Assembly (NCBI RefSeq): GCF_019263595.1 | Contig: NZ_JADQDD010000010.1 | Span: 1-51,463, forward strand | Direction: 5' to 3' | Length of the DNA: 51,463 nucleotides | Source: Pseudonocardia sp. KRD291 | GTDB taxonomy: Bacteria; Actinomycetota; Actinomycetes; Mycobacteriales; Pseudonocardiaceae | Shown here: piece after piece, positions 41,849-49,420 of the stretch | How positions within the stretch are numbered: position 1 is the first letter of the stretch | How the letters are laid out: each line of letters opens with the position of its first letter | Notes under the pieces: model-generated | The model's database searches: none | Seen by the model: the letters and a program-made list of their open reading frames with translations, nothing else | What the model was told of the DNA's origin: nothing | Translations under genes and position numbers: made by a program

Positions 41849-43204
41849 TCAGTCCACCATCAGCAGCGAGTTCCACACCTCGTAGAAGCTGCGCTGTGCG
41901 GCTTCCATGAAGGTCGTCGGATACGCCGTGCCCGGGCCGGGCCAGTCGGGATCAGGGTCGACGCGATCGAGCCCCATCACGTAGTTCATGACGTTGCCGT
42001 AGCTGAGGTCCTTGTCCCTGGCCATCAGGCCCTTGCTGGCATCGGTGATCCGCGTCCAGATCTCCACGTCGTCCTGCTCGAGCGTGCCGGCTGGGCCGAA
42101 CGTGGCGACGTAACGCTTGTAGGACTCCTTCTTGAACTCCTCCGGCGCCTCCCGGTCGGCCAGGAACCAGGACCAGATCTCGACCTTGTCGGGTCCGATC
42201 GGGCGCCACTGGCGAAGCGTCAGGAAGTTCGTCAGGTGCGCGTGGCCCCCAGCCCCGTGCATGGGGCTCAGGAAGGAGAGGTTCGGGAAGCATGTGCCGT
42301 GGAAGACGGCGGCGTCTCGCCATACGCCCAGTTGATCGGGGGTGAGGTTGCGTTCGAAGTTCGACCACAACTCCTCGGGTTGGCCCTGGTAGGGCGGGGT
42401 CGGCCCGAGCTTGGGCGACTTCGTGATGACCGACATCGAGTGTCCCTGGTCCAGCACGACCTGGTGGCCGTAGCTGGTGAAGAGGGGGTCCTTCGGGCTC
42501 AGCCCGAGCTCGACGGTCGACCGGTGCGTCATCGCCACGTGGTAGGCGTCGCCGCCGAAGTTCTCTGAGCCGATCTTCCAGTTCGCGTCGACCACCCAAC
42601 GCAGGGGCGCCCCGTGCACCTCCATCTTCTTGTCAGTGCGACCGATGAGGATGTCGAGGTACCACCCGAGCCCTCCGAGGTACTCGTCCAATGGCTGGAC
42701 GTCCGGATCGAGGCTGGCGAAGATCATCCCGTGGAACGACTCCAGCCGAGGCAGCTGGCGCAGTGCCCATTGCTCCCGGTCCATCTCGGCTCCGTAGACC
42801 TTGTCGTCGGCGATGACGCCGATGAGGTCGCCGTCGAGCGAGTAGGTCCACCCGTGGTACGGGCAGGTGAACGCCTTGCGGTTACCGGAGTCCGCAGTGC
42901 ACAACATTGTCCCGCGATGCATGCACGAGTTCAGGTAGGCGCGAAGCTCGCCGCTCTTGGTTCGGGTTAGCACCACAGGGTCGTTGATGTACCAGCGGGT
43001 CACATAGTCGCCCGGATTCGGCAGTTCGGACTCGTGGCCGATGAAGTACCAGGTGCGGGCGAAGATGCGCTCGACCTCGAGGTTGAACACGGTGGGATCC
43101 GTCAACACCCACTGGGGGAGGGTTCCGGTCGCCAGGCGCTCCTGCACGTCGAGTAGCTGCTTGTGCATGCCGGGTTCGAGTGTGGCGCGCGTATGGCGAC
43201 TCAT
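41849..43204 (-). CDS. Ring-hydroxylating dioxygenase alpha subunit (Rieske oxygenase)
   Basis: A 451-residue catalytic subunit. Rieske cluster ligands: Cys94-x-His96 and Cys114-x2-His117 (CMHR ... CPYHGW). Mononuclear iron region: ENFGGDAYHVAMTH with His222 and His227. The sequence style (MLCTADSGNRKAFTCPYHGWTYSLDG) resembles actinobacterial phenanthrene/naphthalene/biphenyl-type dioxygenases. It adds both atoms of O2 to an arene to give a cis-dihydrodiol. GAAGGAG seven bases before the ATG fixes the start. First gene of the operon; no ferredoxin or reductase gene is nearby, so electrons must come from elsewhere. Confidence 0.93.
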   Translation of the reverse strand: MSRHTRATLEPGMHKQLLDVQERLATGTLPQWVLTDPTVFNLEVERIFARTWYFIGHESELPNPGDYVTRWYINDPVVLTRTKSGELRAYLNSCMHRGTMLCTADSGNRKAFTCPYHGWTYSLDGDLIGVIADDKVYGAEMDREQWALRQLPRLESFHGMIFASLDPDVQPLDEYLGGLGWYLDILIGRTDKKMEVHGAPLRWVVDANWKIGSENFGGDAYHVAMTHRSTVELGLSPKDPLFTSYGHQVVLDQGHSMSVITKSPKLGPTPPYQGQPEELWSNFERNLTPDQLGVWRDAAVFHGTCFPNLSFLSPMHGAGGHAHLTNFLTLRQWRPIGPDKVEIWSWFLADREAPEEFKKESYKRYVATFGPAGTLEQDDVEIWTRITDASKGLMARDKDLSYGNVMNYVMGLDRVDPDPDWPGPGTAYPTTFMEAAQRSFYEVWNSLLMVD

Positions 43205-43228
43205 GGCAGCTCTCCTTCGAGTGCACAA

Positions 43229-43241
43229 TTCGAATATCGAA
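43229..43241. promoter_or_regulatory. Operator-like box TTCGAATATCGAA
   Basis: A palindrome TTCGA-ATA-TCGAA, equivalently TTCG-N5-CGAA, between the predicted dioxygenase start of transcription and its ribosome binding site (about +10 to +22). Same half-sites and spacing as the boxes at 43317, 45397 and 45500. Probable binding site of the adjacent IclR protein. Confidence 0.6.
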
Positions 43242-43257
43242 AGTTCTGCGTTATTTG

Positions 43258-43286
43258 ATTGAAGTGCGTCGACATCGACATGTCAA
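43258..43286 (-). promoter_or_regulatory. Predicted promoter of the dioxygenase operon
   Basis: On the minus strand TTGACA (43286-43281), a 17-base spacer and TTCAAT (43263-43258) form a plausible vegetative promoter. The TTGACA lies within an 8-bp inverted repeat ATGTCAAG/CTTGACAT (43280-43287 and 43297-43304) shared with the divergent iclR promoter, so the two -35 boxes are mirror images. Confidence 0.55.
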
Positions 43287-43297
43287 GGTGTGACAAC

Positions 43298-43329
43298 TTG
43301 ACATCTCCCCCAAAATTTCGTATAACGAA
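43298..43329 (+). promoter_or_regulatory. iclR promoter with overlapping operator
   Basis: TTGACA (43298-43303), 17 bases, TATAAC (43321-43326): a near-consensus sigma-70-type promoter. The palindrome TTTCG-TATAA-CGAAA (43316-43330) covers the -10 box, containing TTCG-N5-CGAA at 43317-43329. The GTG start codon is at 43333, where transcription is expected to begin, so the mRNA is probably leaderless. A protein bound here would block the promoter, consistent with autorepression. Confidence 0.7.
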
Positions 43330-43332
43330 AAT

Positions 43333-44136
43333 GTGACCGAAAGTTGGAGTGGTGCCGAGGATCGTCGGGTCGACCCGGAGGGCGGTGGCCGGCGAGAGAG
43401 CATGGGAGGCCTGGCCAAGGGCCTGGCGATCATCGAGGCCTTCGGGCCGCTCCGTACACAGCTGACGGTGAGCGAGGCTGCGGCGCAGTCCGCAACGACG
43501 CCGGCGGCCGCCCGGCGGTGCCTCCTGACGATGGTCGATCTTGGCTATGTCAGCCACGACGGCAAGTACTTCCGCCCGACGCCGCGGATGATGCGACTGG
43601 CCGCCGCCTACTCGAGCAGCGCGCCGCTGCCGGTGCTCGCTCAACCGTGCCTGCAGGCCGTTCATGACCAGCTTGACGAGTCGGCGTCCTTCGCCGTCCT
43701 CGACGGCGACGACTCGCTGTTCGTGGCGCGGGCCGAGGCTGCCCGAATCGTGTCCGCCGGTGTCCGCGTCGGCGTCGCACTGCCCCTGCACGCTTCGGCG
43801 ACCGGGCGGGTGCTGCTCGCCGCACTGGACGACGACGAGCTGAACGAACGGCTGCGCCGCGCACGGCCACAGCGGAACACGCCGAATACCCTGGTCACGG
43901 TGGCCGACATCCGAGACCGGGTGCACCGGGCTAGGGTGGAGGGCTTCGCGCTGACCGACGAGGAACTCGAGTTCGGGATGCGGACCATGGCCGTGCCGGT
44001 GGTCGACCGCACCGGCCTTACATGCGGGGCGATGAGCGTCAGCGCGTTCAGCGCTCGAGTGTCGATGGAGACCATGCTGGGCCGCTTCCTGGACGTGCTG
44101 CAGCGGGAGGCGGCGCGGCTGGGCAGGATGCTGTGA
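43333..44136 (+). CDS. IclR-family regulator (PcaR-like)
   Basis: A 267-residue regulator. The winged HTH lies at about 25-85 (GGLAKGLAIIEAFGPLRTQLTVSEAA, then TPAAARRCLLTMVDLGYVSHDGKYF) and the effector domain from about 100 (PLHASATGRVLLAAL, FALTDEELEFGMRTMAVPVVD). PcaR/PcaU-type IclR proteins respond to aromatic acids. Divergent from the dioxygenase operon and convergent with the flavoprotein gene (16 bases between stops). GTG 43333 is leaderless; the ATG giving MGGLAKGL is an alternative. Probably the master regulator of the cluster. Confidence 0.9.
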   Translation: MTESWSGAEDRRVDPEGGGRRESMGGLAKGLAIIEAFGPLRTQLTVSEAAAQSATTPAAARRCLLTMVDLGYVSHDGKYFRPTPRMMRLAAAYSSSAPLPVLAQPCLQAVHDQLDESASFAVLDGDDSLFVARAEAARIVSAGVRVGVALPLHASATGRVLLAALDDDELNERLRRARPQRNTPNTLVTVADIRDRVHRARVEGFALTDEELEFGMRTMAVPVVDRTGLTCGAMSVSAFSARVSMETMLGRFLDVLQREAARLGRML

Positions 44137-44152
44137 CCGTGTTTCGCGGACG

Positions 44153-45388
44153 TCATGGGTGCTCCGCTCGTGTCGCTCGGCCTCGCCGTCCTGCCGCCAC
44201 GGTCGTCTTCAGGGTGCGTGCGACCGCCTCGGCCTCCGTCTGGCTGTCGTAGTCGTAGAGCCAGAGCCGGAAGGTCGCCGAGGCGGCGATCTCGGCGTCC
44301 CGGTCCCGCAGGTCCGGATAGGCGGAGTCGTAGCGTCGACCGTTCGCGCGGGCGCCGAGCTGTATCGCAGAGGTGCGTTCGCGTCGCAGCTCCTCGTAGG
44401 CCTGGAGCGCCGCTTCGACGCCCTCCCGGCCGCCCGCGGCCAGCAGGACGGCCAGGGCGACGCCGTCCTCCACCGACTGGTTGGCGCCTTGCCCAAGGTG
44501 GGGCAGCATAGGGTGGGCCGCGTCACCGAGCAGCGTCAGCCGGCCCTCGGACCACCGGTCGAGCGGCTCGCGGTCGTAGAGACCCCACCAGAAGGCCTCC
44601 TCGACCTCGTCCAGCAGGCCGACGATGCGCGGGTCCCAGTCAGCGAATGCGGCGGCCAGCTTCGCGGGGTCTCCCGGTGCGCTCCACGACTCCGTGGTCT
44701 GTTCGTCGCTGGGTACGAACCCGACATAGTTGATCTGGGCACCGCCCCGGACGGGGTAGACGAGGAAGTGCTTGCCCTCGCCCATCCACAGCTGGGAAAC
44801 GCCCGGTGTCCACCAGGGGAGGCGTTCCGCGTCGATCAGACCCCGGTAAGCGACCGAGCCGGAGTGCACCGCCGTTCTGGGTTCGACGACGTGTCCTCGA
44901 AGGTTCGAGTTGATGCCGTCCGCCGCTACAACGACGTCCGCGCCGACCGAGCTGCCGTCGGCGAACTCCACCTCCGCACCGTCGGTGTCCTGGCGGAAGC
45001 CGACACACTCCTTGCCGGTGTGGACCGTGCCCTCCGGCAGCGCGTCGGCCAGCAGGCCGAGCAGGTCGGCTCGGTGCATGCCGAAGGCAGCGATCTCGCC
45101 AGACGAGTCGGTGGTCAGGATCGGGGCGACCAGTGCGCCGTCCTTGCGGTAGTACGACGAGCCGTCGCCCACTCGCGCTCCTGCGGCCGCAATCGCACCA
45201 CCCAGGCCCATCCGCTCGAGCAGACGGACGCTGTTCGGCGTCACGAATACACCGGCACCGATCTCACCGAGGCCTGTAGCGCGCTCGTGGACGGTCACGT
45301 CGATCCCGCGGCCGACGAGTGCACCGGCGGCGGCAAGGCCCCCGATGCCACCCCCGACGATCGCGACGCGCAGCTGGGGTTCCCGCAT
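44153..45388 (-). CDS. FAD-dependent aromatic hydroxylase (salicylate hydroxylase-like)
   Basis: A 411-residue class A flavoprotein monooxygenase. FAD-binding GGGIGGLAAAGAL (11-23), DG motif DVVVAADGINSNLR (about 150-163) and the second FAD motif TLLGDAAHPMLPHLGQGANQ (about 285) are intact. Length fits salicylate and 3-hydroxybenzoate hydroxylases. In naphthalene-type pathways the aldolase yields an aromatic aldehyde, then an acid such as salicylate, so an enzyme like this would act next. ATG with GAAGGA five to six bases upstream. It has its own promoter flanked by two operator-like boxes. Confidence 0.88.
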   Translation of the reverse strand: MREPQLRVAIVGGGIGGLAAAGALVGRGIDVTVHERATGLGEIGAGVFVTPNSVRLLERMGLGGAIAAAGARVGDGSSYYRKDGALVAPILTTDSSGEIAAFGMHRADLLGLLADALPEGTVHTGKECVGFRQDTDGAEVEFADGSSVGADVVVAADGINSNLRGHVVEPRTAVHSGSVAYRGLIDAERLPWWTPGVSQLWMGEGKHFLVYPVRGGAQINYVGFVPSDEQTTESWSAPGDPAKLAAAFADWDPRIVGLLDEVEEAFWWGLYDREPLDRWSEGRLTLLGDAAHPMLPHLGQGANQSVEDGVALAVLLAAGGREGVEAALQAYEELRRERTSAIQLGARANGRRYDSAYPDLRDRDAEIAASATFRLWLYDYDSQTEAEAVARTLKTTVAAGRRGRATRAEHP

Positions 45389-45396
45389 CCGATTCC

Positions 45397-45409
45397 TTCG
45401 GAGTTCGAA
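45397..45409. promoter_or_regulatory. Operator-like box TTCGGAGTTCGAA
   Basis: TTCG-N5-CGAA between the predicted transcription start and the ATG of the flavoprotein gene (about +15 to +27), nearly touching the ribosome binding site. It matches the downstream box of the dioxygenase operon in both motif and placement. Confidence 0.55.
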
Positions 45410-45430
45410 GTTTTTTCGCTGAGAGCCCGA

Positions 45431-45459
45431 ACGGTAGAGCGAGCTCGGCTCGCGGTCAA
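45431..45459 (-). promoter_or_regulatory. Predicted promoter of the flavoprotein gene
   Basis: Minus strand TTGACC (45459-45454), a 17-base spacer and TACCGT (45436-45431). Transcription would begin near 45424, leaving a leader of about 36 bases that contains the operator-like box. Confidence 0.5.
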
Positions 45460-45499
45460 GCAGAAGCCCCCATAGACGGGCCAGGCTTACGATAGAAAT

Positions 45500-45512
45500 T
45501 TCGTTACCCGAA
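45500..45512. promoter_or_regulatory. Operator-like box TTCGTTACCCGAA
   Basis: TTCG-N5-CGAA centred about 82 bases upstream of the predicted flavoprotein transcription start. In the dioxygenase operon the upstream box lies at a similar distance (about -72). Paired boxes on both sides of a promoter suggest looping or cooperative binding. Confidence 0.55.
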
Positions 45513-45567
45513 GTTGACTCGAAGTCCGTTTGGATTCACGGGTGTGACCGACCGGCGCGGTGGTCCA

Positions 45568-45653
45568 TGAGGACCTCGCTGTGCCGGTCGGCGCGCAGTG
45601 CCGCGTCGTTGCGCTCCAACGCTGCCGTGGTCCGCTCGGTCAGCAGCGACCCA
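45568..45653. repeat. 86-nt dispersed repeat, copy 2
   Basis: Ungapped match to 35944-36029. On the minus strand it reads TERTTAALERNDAALRADRH, again the likely tail of a lost gene. No intact gene is seen between 45389 and 46284 apart from the GntR fragment. Confidence 0.6.
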
Positions 45654-45907
45654 GTGCACGTCGTCCGACCTCGGGATTGCGCGGCAGCGGGCTGGGGTTC
45701 CTATCGCCACAAGCCGAAGCGCAAGCTCGAACAGAACGTCGCGCCCACCGCGTTACCCGCCGCTCGCGCGGCGGAGCAGTCGACTTCATAAGCCGATGCC
45801 AGGTACAGGATCGAGGGGGTGTGGTCCTCACTTGTGCGGTCCTGTCCCATCGGACGACCGGGGCGGATCTGGGGGACCGCGTGGATCCATCGGGCACTGT
45901 CCGTGTT

Positions 45908-46034
45908 GTGCGCGAGGCCCCGATATACGCTTGCCGACAGCCGCGGCTGTCGGCGACCGACGTGCTGGCGGATCAGTTGCGTGGGCAGATTCTCGGCAAC
46001 GAAATGCCGGGCGAGCCACTGCGGTCGGAGGCCA
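45908..46034 (+). pseudogene. N-terminal fragment of a GntR-family regulator
   Basis: The plus strand from GTG 45908 reads ATDVLADQLRGQILGNEMPGEPLRSE, the first helix and beginning of the DNA-binding domain of GntR/FadR regulators. The remaining HTH (recognition helix) and the effector domain are absent; the frame continues with Arg-rich sequence. A 20-base perfect palindrome (45934-45953) lies within the fragment. Confidence 0.55.
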
Positions 46035-46215
46035 GCAGTGGCGGTCGGCGACGCGACCGAGCGTCGAAGGCGATGGTCCGTCGCCTGCAACAGGTCGAGA
46101 GCATGCTGGCCGCGAACGGCCGGCTGGACCAGCCCGTCCCGCCTCGAAGCGGTGGCTGTCGGACTGAGTGCGACCGTGCTGAGCCCGCCCGGAGGTCCTG
46201 TTGGCTGGCATGGCA

Positions 46216-46235
46216 AGGTTAGCGCTGACTAACCT
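46216..46235. promoter_or_regulatory. AGGTTAG-N6-CTAACCT operator-like palindrome
   Basis: A 7-bp perfect dyad with a 6-base spacer, about 50 bases upstream of the TetR gene at 46285. Typical size and place for TetR autoregulation. The sequence here is AT-richer than the surroundings. Confidence 0.6.
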
Positions 46236-46284
46236 ATGGGCCTTCTGGGTCACTATCCGAGGAGTCGCAAGTGGGGGCGTCTAC

Positions 46285-46902
46285 ATGCCTGCCGTGAACC
46301 GGAGCGAAGGCACCCTCTCGCTGCGGAAGTCAGCGCTGCTCCAGGCGGCGGCCGACCTGTTCGCGGCCAGGGGTTTCCATGCGGTCAGCACCGATGACAT
46401 CGGCCGTGCAGTCGGGATCTCGGGACCGGGCGTGTACCGCCACTTCACGAGCAAGGTCGAGCTGCTGATGACGCTCTGTGACGCGGCGATGGACCACCTC
46501 CTCGACGGATCTCGGGCGATCGTCGCGTCTGGTGGCGCCCGATCAGTCGCAATTGCGCGGCTCGTCGAGTTCCACGTGGAATTCGCGGCGAACGAACGAG
46601 CACTTCTTGCGGTCTACCTTCGTGAACAGCAGGAGCTCCCGGTCCGAGAGCTGCGACAGCTACGTCGCCGCCAGCGCGAGTACGAAGGCGTCTGGTGCGA
46701 GGCCATCTCAGCGGAAGGTGCGGACCTGACCGAGCCCGACGTCCGCGCAGTCGTGAAGGTGATGCTGTCGATGCTGAACGGGACGGCGCATATCAGGGAC
46801 GCCATTCCGCGGGCGCGCCTCGTCGGACTCCTGGAGCAACTCGCTGCAGGCGCGCTCGCTGGTGTCGGGATCGAGATCGGCAGTGACACCACGGCCAGCT
46901 GA
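46285..46902 (+). CDS. TetR-family regulator
   Basis: A 205-residue regulator. HTH at about 12-58: KSALLQAAADLFAARGFHAVST, then GISGPGVYRHFTSKVELLMTLCD. The C-terminal domain has VEFHVEFAANERALLAVYLREQ and VVKVMLSMLNGTAHIRD, resembling TetR proteins of fatty-acid and acyl-CoA metabolism. The start is the ATG after GGGGG; a longer frame upstream runs over the palindrome. It precedes the acyl-CoA synthetase gene by about 860 bases. Confidence 0.87.
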   Translation: MPAVNRSEGTLSLRKSALLQAAADLFAARGFHAVSTDDIGRAVGISGPGVYRHFTSKVELLMTLCDAAMDHLLDGSRAIVASGGARSVAIARLVEFHVEFAANERALLAVYLREQQELPVRELRQLRRRQREYEGVWCEAISAEGADLTEPDVRAVVKVMLSMLNGTAHIRDAIPRARLVGLLEQLAAGALAGVGIEIGSDTTAS

Positions 46903-47763
46903 GCGATCTGTTCATCCCCCTCCCGGCGTCACGACCGGCCAGGATGTTCGAGTCCCATGACGACCGGGACTCGGCGCCGCGGGTACCGGCCGAAGGCCAT
47001 GGCACCGCTCGGCAAGCCGTCGCGAGCCCCAGGGCTGCGCACGGGCGGCCATCGTGGTCCGGCCGGCGCAACGCTGTCGTCGCGACCGTGGTCAGCCTGC
47101 TCGGACGCGGTGGCGATGTCGGTCGAGGCGACGGGCTGCGTGGCCCGGCTGTGCAGACCGCGCTGATCGTGCGCCGGAGCACCGTCCGGCTGTTCGGCGA
47201 CGTCATCGTGGCTGTCGAACGGAACGGAGCTACGGCTATGCGTTCGACCCGCTGGACTCCGACCGGCGCGGAGCGCAGGACGTCGTCAGCGGCGCCTTAG
47301 CCGACCGGCTCGCAAGAAGTTCGGCATCATGCGGGAACCGGCGTCGGCCCAGCCGGAGACGGTCTCGCCATCGTGCCGGAGTCAGTCGTGCGGAGCCTGC
47401 GGAGGATCTCGCGCGGAGGTGCTGCTTCGTGGACCAGACAATTCCGCAACCTCGAGCTGCCCGGCGCCGTCAGTAGCGCCCGACTGGTCGCCGCCGTCGC
47501 GCTGGTGGACGGGCGGTAGCGCATCGCCGACGTGTTGAGCCGATAGCGGCCGGGTTGCCACCCGGGCCTGTGGGCGAGTTCTGCCGACCTCGCAGTTGAC
47601 GAGTTCGAGGCGTCTCCGTACGTTCGTGACTCCAATTTGCGGGTACGTGCCCCGCCGTCCCGACGGGTCGTCCCGGCTGTCCCGCCCGCAATAGTCGCGT
47701 GCCGGGGCGAGCGAGGTGGAGCGTGCGACGCAGGCCCCGGGCGGAACGGGAGTGGGCATACCG
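46903..47763. other. Gene-poor region between TetR and acyl-CoA synthetase
   Basis: An 8-bp inverted repeat CGAGTCCC/GGGACTCG (46949-46956, 46966-46973) soon after the TetR stop may be its terminator. Beyond it frames are short, Arg-rich and shift often; a piece reading AASWTRQFRNLELPGAVSSARLV in two parts near 47430 has a protein-like look but no partner. I see no credible complete gene. The promoter of the synthetase must lie at the right end. Confidence 0.4.
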
Positions 47764-49323
47764 ATGACCGCAGCCCGGCTCGGTGTAGCGCCGCGGAGCT
47801 TCTCGGTGACCGTCGGCGATCTGGTCGCTGAGCAGGCGCGCTGCGCCCCCGACGAGGTGGCGATCGAGGAGGCCGGGCGGACCTGGACCTACCGCGAACT
47901 CGATGATCGGGTGGCGCGTCTGGCGGGGGTGCTGATGGCGTACGGCGTGCGCCACGGACACCGTGTCGCGGTGCTCGCGGAGAACCGGCACGAGTACGTC
48001 GAGCTCGAGGTGGCAGCCGGGCGGCTGGGGGCCATCACGGCCTGCCTCAATTGGCGGCTGGTGCCGAGCGAACTGGAGCACTGCATCCGGCTGGTCGAGC
48101 CGTCGTTGGTCGTGGTCTCGCCGCGGTTCCTCCCCGCCCTGGCCGCGGTGGCACACGGCGCGCGCCGTGTCGTGGTGCTCGGCGAGGAGCTCGACGACCT
48201 GCTTGCTGCCGCCGGCCCGGTCGCTCCGGGCGCCACCGGGCGGGTCGACCCCGAGGACGGCCTCACCATTCTTTACACCAGCGGCACCACGGGCCCGCCC
48301 AAGGGCGCCCTGGTCAGCCACCGCGCGATGATCGCCCGCGCGGGCCTGTTCGCGACGATCACCGGCGCGACCTGCGAGGACGCCTTCGTGGCATGGGCGC
48401 CGATGTTCCACATGGCCTCCACTGACCAGAGCCTGATCACACTTATGCTCGGCGGCCGGGTGGTGATCTGCGACGGGCTGGACCTCGACGCGATCGGGGC
48501 TGCGCTGGAACGCCACCGCCTCAGCTGGCTGGTCGCGATGCCCGGGATGATCGAGCAGTTGCTGGGTGCCCTGACCGGCCAGGGCGGAGGGCGCCCGGTG
48601 CGTGGAGTTCGGCTGGTCGGGGCGATGGCCGATCTGGTGCCCCGCCGGCAGATCGCGGCACTGACGGCCTTGCTGGACTGTCCCTATGCAAACACGTTCG
48701 GCTCGACCGAGTGCGGGCTCGCGCCGGCGTCCGCGAACCGGATCGGCATCGGTGCGGCGCCCGCGACGCTTCCTAAGCGTCAGAGCCCTCTCGGCATGGT
48801 CCGACTGGTGGACGCGGAGGACCGCGATGTCCCCGACGGCACGCCGGGGGAGCTGGCGTTCCGCGGTCCAACACTGTTCAGCGGGTACTGGTCGGCCCCG
48901 GAGGTCAACGCAGAGGACTTCCGGGGCGGCTGGTTTCACACCGGTGACTGCTTCGTCCGCCAAGCCGATGGCGCACTCGACTTCGTCGACCGGGTCAAGT
49001 ACATGATCAAGTCAGGTGGGGAGAACATCTATCCCGCCGAGATCGAGCGCGAGCTGCTTGCCGACGAGCGGGTCGCCGACGCCGTGGTCGTACGTCACGC
49101 CGACGAGCGCTGGGGCGAGGTGCCGGTGGCGGTCGTGGTGCGTGCCGTTGGTGCTGACCTCTCAGCTGAGGATCTGCTCCAGCGGTTGCGCGGGCGGATC
49201 GCCGCATACAAGATCCCCCGAGTCGTCCACTTCGTCGAACCGACTGACTTGCCGCGAAGCACAACGGGAAAGATCCAGCGCCACGAGGTGGAGCGGCGGC
49301 TCTCGGCGGCGGGACCGGCTTGA
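47764..49323 (+). CDS. Acyl-CoA synthetase (AMP-forming)
   Basis: A 519-residue ANL-superfamily ligase. P-loop YTSGTTGPPKGA (171-182), ANTFGSTECG (A5 region), FRGGWFHTGDCF with DFVDRVKYMIKSGGENIYPAEIE (A7/A8 hinge) and C-terminal Lys in RSTTGKIQR are intact. It would activate an aromatic or alkyl acid to its CoA thioester through an acyl-adenylate. ATG 47764 is used; GTG starts up to 47716 are possible. The flanking TetR regulators and a thioesterase suggest a CoA-thioester pathway. Confidence 0.9.
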   Translation: MTAARLGVAPRSFSVTVGDLVAEQARCAPDEVAIEEAGRTWTYRELDDRVARLAGVLMAYGVRHGHRVAVLAENRHEYVELEVAAGRLGAITACLNWRLVPSELEHCIRLVEPSLVVVSPRFLPALAAVAHGARRVVVLGEELDDLLAAAGPVAPGATGRVDPEDGLTILYTSGTTGPPKGALVSHRAMIARAGLFATITGATCEDAFVAWAPMFHMASTDQSLITLMLGGRVVICDGLDLDAIGAALERHRLSWLVAMPGMIEQLLGALTGQGGGRPVRGVRLVGAMADLVPRRQIAALTALLDCPYANTFGSTECGLAPASANRIGIGAAPATLPKRQSPLGMVRLVDAEDRDVPDGTPGELAFRGPTLFSGYWSAPEVNAEDFRGGWFHTGDCFVRQADGALDFVDRVKYMIKSGGENIYPAEIERELLADERVADAVVVRHADERWGEVPVAVVVRAVGADLSAEDLLQRLRGRIAAYKIPRVVHFVEPTDLPRSTTGKIQRHEVERRLSAAGPA

Positions 49324-49371
49324 GTCCGGACTGCGCAGGTCGGAGCGCCGGGGGACAGGGGCGGTGACGCG

Positions 49372-49385
49372 CCTACTAGAGTAGG
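49372..49385. promoter_or_regulatory. CCTACT-N2-AGTAGG dyad
   Basis: A perfect 6-bp dyad with a two-base centre, 36 bases before the chosen TetR start and two bases before an alternative GTG start. Likely an operator for the following TetR gene and possibly for the synthetase upstream. Confidence 0.55.
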
Positions 49386-49420
49386 TCGTGACCAGCTACT
49401 CGGGGATGAAGGGGCGAGCG

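Noticed and set aside
40136-42568. Long plus-strand open frame of 810 codons
   Set aside because: It is antisense to SDR, dioxygenase beta and alpha genes with clear motifs; its translation is Arg/Gly/Gln/His-rich shadow of high-GC codons.
44159-45475. Plus-strand open frame of 438 codons
   Set aside because: Antisense to the flavoprotein hydroxylase, which has intact FAD motifs.
46941-46973. TTCGAGTCCC, similar to a tRNA T loop, as a possible attR
   Set aside because: The flanking bases do not form a T stem or acceptor stem and do not match the 3' end of tRNA-Pro at the window start; it is better explained as one arm of an 8-bp inverted repeat.
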